The notes under the pieces are model-generated. The model did no database searches, had not been told where the DNA came from, and saw nothing but the letters and a program-made list of their open reading frames with translations. 8,750 bases of DNA. Origin: Flavobacteriales bacterium. Its GTDB lineage: Bacteria > Bacteroidota > Bacteroidia > Flavobacteriales_D > Sanyastnellaceae. Positions 1 to 6,588 of this stretch are shown in pieces (position 1 is the stretch's first letter; every line of letters starts with the position of its first letter). The stretch spans positions 1 through 8,750 of the forward strand of contig JAIYCK010000218.1 in the NCBI GenBank assembly GCA_027488055.1, written 5' to 3'. The position numbers were made by a program, and so were the translations under genes.

Positions 1-2
1 CT

Positions 3-347
3 AGCCGCAAGGCCCAGTCCGAAAAATATGACCATGCTTTGATCGGTGTGAATCATCAAAAAATAACTCTTACTCCCAACTCCACTTTTAACTTCGCTTA
101 TTATCCCATCGTTTTGCCGAATACGGAGGTGTTGCTGAAGGTACAAGAAACTTTGAATGCCGACAAAATATTTCCTCGACGCTACTTCTTCCCCTCCCTC
201 AATAAATTAAACTATGTGAACTTTCGCTCCAATCCTGTGAGCGAAAGTGTGAGCACCCGCATCTTGTGCTTGCCTTTGTACTTTGATCTTACTGGAGAGG
301 AAATAGATTTTGTGAGTCGATTGATCAAGCGCGCTCAAAACAACTAA
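3..347 (+). CDS. DegT/DnrJ/EryC1/StrS-family sugar aminotransferase, C-terminal part (5' end outside window)
   Basis: This is the C-terminal 114 residues of a PLP-dependent nucleotide-sugar aminotransferase, which would transfer an amino group (usually from glutamate) onto a keto-sugar nucleotide in the cytoplasm. The frame is open back to the window edge, and the residues before the TTG at 39 (SRKAQSEKYDHAL) match the helix that precedes the C-terminal domain in this family, so 39 is internal and not a start. Visible family features are the small-domain strand FNFAYYPIVL, the segment IFPRRYFFPSL, and the terminal block RILCLPLYFDLT followed by a final helix. The PLP lysine and substrate-binding region lie upstream and cannot be inspected. 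The RRYF(F/Y)PSL and LCLPLY wording recalls the VioA/FdtB-type transaminases that make dTDP-4- or 3-amino-dideoxyhexoses, but the regiochemistry is a guess. The next gene starts 4 bases after the stop. Confidence 0.9.
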   Translation, partial: SRKAQSEKYDHALIGVNHQKITLTPNSTFNFAYYPIVLPNTEVLLKVQETLNADKIFPRRYFFPSLNKLNYVNFRSNPVSESVSTRILCLPLYFDLTGEEIDFVSRLIKRAQNN

Positions 348-351
348 TGGG

Positions 352-1062
352 ATGAAAGTGGCAATCATGCAACCTTATTTTGTGCCGTATATCGGATATT
401 ATCAACTCTTAAATTATGTTGATCTCTTCATCGTTTATGACAATATTGAATACACAAAAAAGGGCTGGTTTGCACGCAATCGTATTCTGAAAAACGGCGA
501 ACCCGAACTTATCAGTCTATCCATTGCCAAAGGACCGGACAATGCACATGTAGTTGATCGCTATCTAGCCGATACATTCCATAGCAAAGACAAGATAAAG
601 ATCAAGAACAAAATACAAGAACTCTATCGCAAGGCCCCGTATTACAACGAGACCATGGTGGTCCTCAACTCCATTTTGGAATGCGAAGCAAACAATTTGT
701 TTGAGTTTATATTCAATTCCTTAAAAATTACAACTGCACATCTTCGGATTACCACGCCCATGATCGCTTCATCTCAAATTGCTATTGACCACAGTTTGCG
801 TTCCGAAGCGAAAGTATTGGCCCTCTGCGAAGCCGTCAATGCCAAGCAATATGTTAACCCAATTGGAGGATTAGAATTATATTCTCGAGATCATTTTAAT
901 CAAAGAAATATCGATTTGACTTTCTTGAAAGCAAACAATATCGTGTACGACCAATCTCCATCGCATCCTTTTGTGCCCTTTCTTTCCATTATCGATGTGA
1001 TGATGTATAATTCAATTGACAAAATTTCAGCGTATCTGAATCACGAATTTACGATCCAATGA
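352..1062 (+). CDS. WbqC-family protein (polysaccharide cluster, probable amino-sugar modification)
   Basis: This is a full-length 236-residue WbqC-like protein (Pfam WbqC family). The signature is strong: the N-terminus IMQPYFVPYIGYYQLL (about 5-20), the D-x-F-I-V-Y-D stretch ending at D30, W39 with the R-N pair at 43-44 (motif W-x-x-R-N-x-I), YVNPIGG at 167-173, and the closing F-x-P-x-L-S-I-I-D-V-M-M-Y-N block at about 207-220. No signal peptide or membrane segment is seen, so it should be cytosolic. WbqC proteins are typically found in O-antigen, capsule and flagellin-glycan loci, often beside DegT-type aminotransferases as here. Their reaction is not well established to my knowledge; modification of a sugar amino group is a context-based idea. 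The stop overlaps the next start by 4 bases (ATGA). A GGG triplet sits just upstream of the ATG, but no clear Shine-Dalgarno sequence is present. Confidence 0.9.
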   Translation: MKVAIMQPYFVPYIGYYQLLNYVDLFIVYDNIEYTKKGWFARNRILKNGEPELISLSIAKGPDNAHVVDRYLADTFHSKDKIKIKNKIQELYRKAPYYNETMVVLNSILECEANNLFEFIFNSLKITTAHLRITTPMIASSQIAIDHSLRSEAKVLALCEAVNAKQYVNPIGGLELYSRDHFNQRNIDLTFLKANNIVYDQSPSHPFVPFLSIIDVMMYNSIDKISAYLNHEFTIQ

Positions 1063-1928
1063 AGACCATATTATTGATAGGCGCGCATTCCAACATTGGT
1101 CAATTCTTGGTTGGGAAATTAAACGAAAATCATTCTGTAATTACCGCGGGTCGCTCCAATTCCGATGTGATCATTGACCTGATTCATCCTGAAACGATCG
1201 ACTTTGGTTCACGGCAATTCGATCTAGTCATACATTGTGCTGCTCACTTCGGGGGATCTACCATAGAAGAAGCCAGCGAAGCCGCCACAATCAATACGCT
1301 TTCCTCGATCACCCTTTTGCAGAAATCGATTGCGGCAAATGCCAAACAATTTATCTATTTGTCATCGATATTTACGGATGTAGAATACAATTCCATTTGG
1401 CACAATGCCTACTCAATCAGCAAAAAACACGCGGAAGAATGGCTGCAGTTTTTGACCCGTTCCAACCCAATCGATTTGTTGATCTTAAAACCCACAATGA
1501 CGTATGGGGATGATTTATCATTCTCAAAACATCAAAAGATGCCCTATTTCTTTATCGATCAGGCGCATCAAGGCAAGGACATCAATATCCATGGCAATGG
1601 CATGGCCATACGAAACTACTTGCATGTAAATGATTTAGTTGATGTAATTTGTAAATGCATTGAAAAAAATATTTCAGGGACCTACGAGTGCATGCATCCT
1701 GATCAAATTACAATTCGAGAAATGGCAGAAATAGCCACCCAACTAACCAATAAAACCGCCTCGATCCATGTGGACCCCAGCAAATCCAACCCAGAAAGCA
1801 TCAAAACGCAAAATGATGATGGCTTATATTTGAAAATTGATAAAACTGAATTCATTTCGTTTGCCGAAGGAATGAAACGTATTTATGAAACCAATTACCT
1901 GAACGGCCATGATAAAAATATTTGTTAG
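1059..1928 (+). CDS. NAD-dependent epimerase/dehydratase (extended SDR family)
   Basis: This 289-residue protein has the extended short-chain dehydrogenase architecture used for nucleotide-sugar epimerases, dehydratases and 4-ketoreductases. The N-terminal Rossmann loop reads GAHSNIG (8-14), a variant lacking the middle glycine of the usual GxxGxxG. D55 and the HCAA stretch (59-62) close the cofactor pocket, serines at 102-103 (YLSS) precede the catalytic Y118-x-x-x-K122, and LKPTMTYG (143-150) and RNYLHVNDLVD (185-195) are typical of the substrate-binding part. Family knowledge gives a redox or epimerising step on a nucleotide-activated sugar; the substrate cannot be read from sequence. The RmlD/4-reductase type is as possible as an epimerase. 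The start overlaps the WbqC stop by 4 bases. The last seven codons overlap the following gene, and the C-terminal tail (NGHDKNIC) looks non-conserved. Confidence 0.88.
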   Translation: MKTILLIGAHSNIGQFLVGKLNENHSVITAGRSNSDVIIDLIHPETIDFGSRQFDLVIHCAAHFGGSTIEEASEAATINTLSSITLLQKSIAANAKQFIYLSSIFTDVEYNSIWHNAYSISKKHAEEWLQFLTRSNPIDLLILKPTMTYGDDLSFSKHQKMPYFFIDQAHQGKDINIHGNGMAIRNYLHVNDLVDVICKCIEKNISGTYECMHPDQITIREMAEIATQLTNKTASIHVDPSKSNPESIKTQNDDGLYLKIDKTEFISFAEGMKRIYETNYLNGHDKNIC

Positions 1929-2886
1929 TGGTGCCAGCGGAATAGTTGGATACGGAACACTAAAATCTCTGCGAACAGCTCCACTTGCATGTCAATTGTT
2001 TGGCAGCTCCATTTATGACGATTCCATCGCACCTCTTTTTTGCGATCAATTCGTGCTAGCGCCGCCAACCAATGCAGAAAACTACATCGATTGGCTAACA
2101 AAAACGATGCAAGAAAATCAAATTGACTTAGCCTTTCCGGGTATTGAAGCGGACATGCGCACGTGGAATAAATCCCGCAGTCAATTCGAGCAGATGGGCT
2201 TGAAACTGATGCTAAATGATGAACGGCTAATCAATTTGTGCGAAAACAAGTGGGCATTCTATGAAGCTCTAAACCAAAATAAGCTCAGCTGCGCAATACC
2301 CACTTCATTAGAGCAAGACTACAATTCAATCTTGGATATTTTCGGTCCAAACATCATTGTTAAGCCGATAGCGGGCTTTGGATCAAAAGGCATTTCAAAA
2401 CCAAAAAACAAAGAAGAATTTGACGCCATAGCGCCAACCATTGGTACAACCCACATTGTACAACCCATTATTGGTGACGACGGCCATGAATACTCAATTT
2501 CTACTTTTTGCCATCCGACAATAGGAGTTTGCGCAAGTATGGGCTTGCGCCGAAAACTTTCCCATGATGGTTATACACAGCATGCCGAAGTGATTGATAC
2601 ACGCCCCTTCTTAGCAACCATAGACCAGCTGGCTGGGGTATTTCAACCCATTGGCCCGACCAATTTTCAATTTAGAACGCAAAACAACCAAATTTACCTG
2701 CTCGAGATCAATCCTCGCATATCCTCAGCCACATCCATTCGGACTGCTTTTGGATATAATGAAGCCGAAATGGCCGTTCGCTTTTTTTTGGAAAATCAAC
2801 TACCTTCGCAGCCAATGATCAAATTGGGTAGAGCAACGCGCTATATCGAAGACGGAATATTCTATGAAAATAGCAATCATATCTGA
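1909..2886 (+). CDS. ATP-grasp domain protein (carboxylate-amine ligase type)
   Basis: This 325-residue protein has the ATP-grasp arrangement of enzymes that activate a carboxylate as acyl-phosphate and join it to an amine or other nucleophile. The N-terminal pre-ATP-grasp part begins with a Rossmann-like loop, VSGASGIVGYG (6-16). Next come ENKW with K114, then VKP with K152, which fits the nucleotide-binding lysine. A glycine-rich loop GFGSKG (156-161), the hinge segment HIVQPI (182-187), E194 (GHEYS) and the metal-binding LLEINPR (E266, N268, R270) follow. The closest familiar shape is the carbamoyl-phosphate-synthase-like ATP-grasp proteins found in polysaccharide and secondary-metabolite loci. 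The product is unknown; adding an amino acid or acyl group to an amino sugar would suit the neighbouring aminotransferase and WbqC genes but is inference. The start overlaps the SDR gene by 20 bases and the 3' end overlaps the phosphoesterase gene by 23 bases. Confidence 0.88.
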   Translation: MIKIFVSGASGIVGYGTLKSLRTAPLACQLFGSSIYDDSIAPLFCDQFVLAPPTNAENYIDWLTKTMQENQIDLAFPGIEADMRTWNKSRSQFEQMGLKLMLNDERLINLCENKWAFYEALNQNKLSCAIPTSLEQDYNSILDIFGPNIIVKPIAGFGSKGISKPKNKEEFDAIAPTIGTTHIVQPIIGDDGHEYSISTFCHPTIGVCASMGLRRKLSHDGYTQHAEVIDTRPFLATIDQLAGVFQPIGPTNFQFRTQNNQIYLLEINPRISSATSIRTAFGYNEAEMAVRFFLENQLPSQPMIKLGRATRYIEDGIFYENSNHI

Positions 2887-3547
2887 TATACATGGAAATT
2901 ACGAGGCACTAAAAAGTGTATTGAATGCCATTGATGCTATTCAAGTTGATCGTATCTATTGCTTGGGCGATGTGGTTGGCTATTACTCTCAAGTCAATGA
3001 GTGCTGCGAGGCATTGCAAGAGCGCGAAATACCTTGCCTTTTTGGCAATCATGATTGGTATTTGGCGGGTGGGGGATTTTGCCCTCGCTCCAAGAGCGTG
3101 AATGATTGCTTGGCCTATCAAAGAAAAGTTATTCTTCCCAAAAACCTCCAATGGGTGAAGAACTTTCAAATTCAATTTCAATGGGATGACGTGAGCATGG
3201 TGCATGGCGGATGGGCCGATCCTATTGATGAATATCTAGAAATTAGCGAAGCCTATTTTGAGAGAGTTGAAGGGAAGTATTTTTTCTCCGGCCATACGCA
3301 TTTGCAATCCTTGCATCATTGGAAAAATAAAACATATTGTAACCCAGGCTCCGTTGGGCAGCCTCGTGACAACGATCCTAGATCGGCCTTTGCTATTTTT
3401 GATGGTGAGCAAATCAGTTTGCATCGCGTAGAATATGATATGGAAAAGGTCTTTTTTCTAATGGATCGTGCGGGTTTCAATGATTATTATTACGGCGGCC
3501 TAAAAACAGGCGCAAGAAATCTTTGTAGGTTACCTGAAAATCAATAG
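2864..3547 (+). CDS. Calcineurin-like metallophosphoesterase (YfcE/MJ0936-like)
   Basis: This 227-residue cytosolic protein carries the complete two-metal phosphoesterase signature. It has D8-x-H10 in SDIHGN, GDVVGY with D36, GNHD with N62-H63, H114 in VHGG, and GHTH with H144 and H146, followed by the CNPGSVGQPRD block characteristic of the YfcE/MJ0936 small phosphodiesterase group. The family hydrolyses phosphomonoesters or phosphodiesters, including cyclic nucleotides and nucleotide-linked substrates; this member's substrate is unknown. In a sugar-modification operon it could remove a phosphate from a sugar or ligation intermediate, or clear a nucleotide by-product; that is inference. Its start codon lies inside the ATP-grasp gene (23-base overlap), suggesting translational coupling and shared stoichiometry. 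The ATG is chosen because the first strand MKIAIISDIHGN begins exactly where the family does. Five bases separate it from the next ATG region. Confidence 0.92.
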   Translation: MKIAIISDIHGNYEALKSVLNAIDAIQVDRIYCLGDVVGYYSQVNECCEALQEREIPCLFGNHDWYLAGGGFCPRSKSVNDCLAYQRKVILPKNLQWVKNFQIQFQWDDVSMVHGGWADPIDEYLEISEAYFERVEGKYFFSGHTHLQSLHHWKNKTYCNPGSVGQPRDNDPRSAFAIFDGEQISLHRVEYDMEKVFFLMDRAGFNDYYYGGLKTGARNLCRLPENQ

Positions 3548-3551
3548 AATC

Positions 3552-4514
3552 ATGTTTGACTGGATCAAAAAAGGCAGAATATATACCCCCGACAACCACC
3601 CGAACAGACCTGAATGGATGCTTGGATTTGCACAGGCACCTTTTACTTTACAATTAGAAGATCGCATCCGTGTATATTTTGGATGCAGACCGCCACGTGA
3701 TACAAACGGTCAATATGTTACATACACTGCTTATATCGATTTGGACAAAAATGACTTACATACCATATTGGATATGTCCAAAGAACCTGTAATGCGTCTT
3801 GGTGACAAAGGAACTTTCGATGAGTTCGGGACCTACCCGTTCTCCGTTCTTGAAAATGATAATGAAATTTGGGCCTATTATGCCGGATGGACACGCTGTG
3901 ATTCTGTCCCCTTCAATGTTGGCGTCGGCATGGCTAAAAGTCATGATGGCGGAATCAGTTTTACACGCGTTGGAAAAGGGCCTGTTTTACCCTACACGGC
4001 CGATGAACCTTTTACCATTAGCGGGCCTAAAATCAAAAAATTCAACGGACAATACCATCTTTTTTACATCGCCGGCAAAAAGTGGATCATGTCTAATGGG
4101 CGGCCCGAAATAAGCCACAAGATTCGGTTAGCCACTTCTTCAGATGGCATCCATTGGAATAAAATCAACCGTGATATCATTCCCAATGGATGGGATGAAA
4201 ATGAGGCACAGGCCAGTCCCGATGTCATTTATGTGAACGGCAAATACCATATGTTTTTTTGCGGTTGGGTGCCTTCATCCTTTCGTGAAAAACCAAACCG
4301 TAAAATTGGCTACGCCTATTCAACCGATCTAATCCACTGGGTCCGTGCAGATGAAAAAGTAGGAATTTATCCTTCCGAGACAGGTTGGGATTCTGAAATG
4401 ATCGCATATCCGCATGTTTTTCAACTGAACAACAAAACATACATGTTTTATCTAGGCAATGAGGTTGGCCGATATGGCTTTGGTCTAGCTGAACTAAATG
4501 GTGAGCTTATATAA
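3552..4514 (+). CDS. Glycosidase-like five-bladed beta-propeller protein (GH32/GH43/GH130-like), copy A
   Basis: This 320-residue protein resembles the beta-propeller glycoside hydrolase superfamily. Repeated blade motifs of the form D-G-x-x-(F/W) and Y-H-x-F-(Y/F) are visible: SHDGGISF (130-137), GQYHLFYIAGKKW (166-178), SSDGIHW (196-202), GKYHMFFCGW (230-239), STDLIHW (257-263) and KTYMFYLGN (295-303). Candidate catalytic or ligand acidic residues are D90-E91 (GTFDE), D151-E152 (DEPF), E216/E218 (ENEAQ) and D280/E282 (GWDSEM), all kept in the following paralogue apart from D151. There is no signal peptide, lipobox or membrane segment, so it should act in the cytoplasm, unlike degradative glycosidases of this fold. 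Possible jobs are trimming or proofreading a lipid- or nucleotide-linked sugar, phosphorolysis or transglycosylation; none is demonstrated. The exact CAZy family cannot be assigned by eye. The stop codon shares one base with the next start (TAATG). Confidence 0.72.
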   Translation: MFDWIKKGRIYTPDNHPNRPEWMLGFAQAPFTLQLEDRIRVYFGCRPPRDTNGQYVTYTAYIDLDKNDLHTILDMSKEPVMRLGDKGTFDEFGTYPFSVLENDNEIWAYYAGWTRCDSVPFNVGVGMAKSHDGGISFTRVGKGPVLPYTADEPFTISGPKIKKFNGQYHLFYIAGKKWIMSNGRPEISHKIRLATSSDGIHWNKINRDIIPNGWDENEAQASPDVIYVNGKYHMFFCGWVPSSFREKPNRKIGYAYSTDLIHWVRADEKVGIYPSETGWDSEMIAYPHVFQLNNKTYMFYLGNEVGRYGFGLAELNGELI

Positions 4515-5473
4515 TGAAATGGAAAAAATTAGGTCGCATTTTTAATGTGGCAGAGCATCAGCTACCCGGAAACTGTATCGGTTTCAGCCAATCACCACAA
4601 GCCTTGGTGATGGAAGATCGGGTACGGTTTTATGTAACCGTTCGCGAAATGGATGCCGACAAAAAATACAAAGGTCAAATCGCATATGTCGATTTCGATC
4701 TCATCTTAAGCAAAGTGCTTCAGGTTTCAGCACATTTCCCCATTTCTCTCGGTGATCTGGGCACCTTCGATGAACACGGTATTTTTCCAATGAACGTATT
4801 AAGGCATGAAGGCAAAGTGCTGGGATTTACAAGCGGATTGAGTCGTCGTAAGTCCGTTTCATTAGAAACCTCAATTGGTTTGGCTATGAGCGAGGACAAC
4901 GGCGAAACGTTTAGCAAATACGGAATTGGACCCGTTTTATCCTCTAGCTTGCATGAACCGTTTCTTGTGTGCGACGCATTCGTCTTGCACGAAAATGGCG
5001 AATTCCTCATGTGGTATATTTATGGCGTCAAATGGCTCGAAAAAGCCGAAGCGGATGGCACCGAATCCCGCGTATATAAAATTGCATTTGCCAAGTCAAA
5101 GGATGCTATCCATTGGGATCATTCGAGTGAGCTCATTATTCCCAATGTGATTGGCGAAAATGAGTGCCAGGCCTTGCCCACAGTTTGTAAAATAGGAGAT
5201 CGTTACCACATGTACTTCTGCTTCAGAGAAGCCATTGGATTTCGAAACATCAAAGGCAAAGGATATCGTCTAGGCTATGCCTATTCTGATGATTTAATCC
5301 ATTGGGTTAGAGATGATGAAAATGGCGGTTTACCCTTGAGCGAAGAAGGGTGGGATAGCGAAATGATGTGTTATCCGCATCTCTTTCAAGTGAAGGAAAA
5401 AGTTTATATCGCTTACAATGGCAACGCCTTTGGAAAAGATGGTTTTGGTGTAGCACTTCTCGAATCTGTTTAA
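4514..5473 (+). CDS. Glycosidase-like five-bladed beta-propeller protein, copy B (paralogue of 3552-4514)
   Basis: This 319-residue protein is homologous over its whole length to the preceding one. Shared landmarks in the same order are W-K-K-x-GRI at the N-terminus, GF-x-Q-x-P near 23-28, EDR-x-R (34-38), LGDxGTFDExG (79-89), G-x-GPVL (137-142), EPF (148-150), GENE-x-QA (214-220), YHMYFC (231-236), LGYAYSDDLIHWVR (253-266), the GWDSEM-x-x-YPH block (279-289) and GFGVALL near the end. The acidic residues D86-E87, E148, E215/E217 and D281/E283 match those of copy A. Divergence is greatest in the blade containing residues 170-190 (an insertion around KAEADGTES) and around 40-55, which are candidate specificity regions. 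No signal peptide is present, so a cytoplasmic role is likely. Two different but related linkages or substrates, or a heterodimer, would explain retention of both copies; this is inference. GGTGAG about 8 bases before the ATG may act as a weak ribosome-binding site. Confidence 0.72.
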   Translation: MKWKKLGRIFNVAEHQLPGNCIGFSQSPQALVMEDRVRFYVTVREMDADKKYKGQIAYVDFDLILSKVLQVSAHFPISLGDLGTFDEHGIFPMNVLRHEGKVLGFTSGLSRRKSVSLETSIGLAMSEDNGETFSKYGIGPVLSSSLHEPFLVCDAFVLHENGEFLMWYIYGVKWLEKAEADGTESRVYKIAFAKSKDAIHWDHSSELIIPNVIGENECQALPTVCKIGDRYHMYFCFREAIGFRNIKGKGYRLGYAYSDDLIHWVRDDENGGLPLSEEGWDSEMMCYPHLFQVKEKVYIAYNGNAFGKDGFGVALLESV

Positions 5474-5484
5474 TCGTTATTGGC

Positions 5485-6588
5485 ATGCTCGATTTCAAAA
5501 ACAAACACATCCATTTTCGACAATTAGATGGATTCCGATTCATCGCGGTTTTGGCAGTTTTGATCTGTCACTGGGTTACATATCCTGCTGTAAGGGCCAT
5601 TCCTTTAGGTTCTATGGGTGTCAACTTGTTTTTTGTCCTGAGCGGTTTTCTGATTACGCGAATTCTTCTCATTGATCGCGAGTCCTTGCCCAAAGCAACA
5701 GTCTGGTCTTTATTGAAAAGGTTTTACATCAGAAGGTCATTGCGCATATTTCCAATTTATTACTTAGCCATCCTTGTGTTATTCCTCATCGGCTTTCCAT
5801 CCGTAAGAGAAAATATCGGTTGGCTGCTTTCTTATACATTAAATTTAAAAATGTCATTGCCTGGTGTTTGGGAAAGCAACCTGCTTTCGCCCGTATCACA
5901 TTTGTGGTCCCTAAGTGTTGAGGAACAGTTTTATTTGTTTTATCCCTTAACCATCTTACTTACCCCGTTTAAATACATAAAAAATGGCATTTACCTCACC
6001 ATAGCCATTGGTATTGCGAGCCGAGTGGGCATTTCTATTTATGGCGGACCTGTGAATGCCATGTATATGTTTACAACTTGTTGTTTTGATGCGTTCGGTC
6101 TGGGCGCCCTTCTTGCGTATATGTTGTTGTATGAACCCAAGCGTGTTCAAGCTATTGCAGCAAAGTCTAATATTTTTTGGGCATTGGCCATTCTTTTTAT
6201 CGGCTCTATCGTGTATTCCAATTATTATATCAACGACTATAAAGAATGCCGGACCATTTTCGAACGGTTCCTATTCTCGATGTGCGCCTTCTGGCTTATC
6301 GCCAAATCGGCTGTTTCCGGCTACACAGGTAGTTTTAAAACTTTTATTGAAAACAAAAAAATAGTCTATTTGGGTCAAATAAGCTACGGAATTTACCTCT
6401 ACCATTTCTTCATCCGACCTATATTTGTGATGACAAATAAACCCTATTACTACTATAAAGAAATTACAGGAGGGCACATGATCATCAATACCCTCGTATT
6501 TGCCATAATGACTTTTGCCGTTTCATACCTGTCTTGGGAATACTTCGAAAAGCCCATTAATCGTATCAAAAACAAATTCAAATCATGA
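5485..6588 (+). CDS. Acyltransferase-3 family membrane O-acyltransferase (OafA/YrhL-like)
   Basis: This 367-residue polytopic protein would transfer an acyl group, usually acetyl, onto a glycan hydroxyl at the inner membrane. Family landmarks are QLDGFRFIAVLAVLICHW with the conserved H29, GVNLFFVLSGFLITRILL (45-62), RRSLRIFPIYYL (83-94), SHLWSLSVEEQFYLFYPL with H139 and E146-E147 (138-155), FDAFGLGALLAY (201-212), YLGQISYGIYLYH (295-307) and the closing SWEYFEKPINR (350-360). About ten hydrophobic segments can be counted, near 14-32, 44-64, 88-106, 147-162, 168-184, 198-216, 230-248, 260-277, 296-318 and 332-351. There is no extra SGNH domain, so this is the short form. The ATG at 5485 is preferred: the frame is open further upstream to 5368, but that stretch overlaps the previous gene and encodes nothing family-like, and the protein starting at 5485 begins with the usual short hydrophilic lead. 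Acyl donor and acceptor are unknown. Confidence 0.93.
   Translation: MLDFKNKHIHFRQLDGFRFIAVLAVLICHWVTYPAVRAIPLGSMGVNLFFVLSGFLITRILLIDRESLPKATVWSLLKRFYIRRSLRIFPIYYLAILVLFLIGFPSVRENIGWLLSYTLNLKMSLPGVWESNLLSPVSHLWSLSVEEQFYLFYPLTILLTPFKYIKNGIYLTIAIGIASRVGISIYGGPVNAMYMFTTCCFDAFGLGALLAYMLLYEPKRVQAIAAKSNIFWALAILFIGSIVYSNYYINDYKECRTIFERFLFSMCAFWLIAKSAVSGYTGSFKTFIENKKIVYLGQISYGIYLYHFFIRPIFVMTNKPYYYYKEITGGHMIINTLVFAIMTFAVSYLSWEYFEKPINRIKNKFKS

Larger units (their letters stand above)
3552..5473 (+). other. Tandem gene duplication of the beta-propeller genes
   Basis: The two genes are directly adjacent, share the same orientation, differ by one codon in length and align end to end. Nucleotide similarity survives only in short islands, for example around 4308-4345 against 5273-5310 (the segment encoding GYAYS-x-DLIHWVR) and around 4197-4215 against 5155-5173 (encoding ENE-x-QA). 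The duplication is therefore old, or the pair was acquired together already diverged. Confidence 0.8.

Noticed and set aside
39..41. TTG as the start of a small 102-residue gene
   Set aside because: The frame is open to the window edge and the upstream residues match the aminotransferase family, so this is an internal codon.
1235..1513. 92-codon open frame in another + frame
   Set aside because: It is nested in the SDR gene, including its catalytic YxxxK region, and the translation is low-complexity and basic without domain features.
2909..3205. 98-codon open frame on the minus strand
   Set aside because: It is antisense to the conserved phosphoesterase motifs and has no protein-family features.
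2864..3547. Phosphoesterase as part of a phage-defence or toxin system
   Set aside because: No partner nuclease, sensor or antitoxin is nearby; all neighbours are glycan biosynthesis genes.
3552..5473. One large gene split by a frameshift or stop
   Set aside because: Each half has its own start, complete set of propeller motifs and near-identical length, so they are two separate paralogues.
5368..5484. In-frame upstream extension of the acyltransferase
   Set aside because: It lies inside the previous gene, encodes no family-like sequence, and the ATG at 5485 fits the normal N-terminus.
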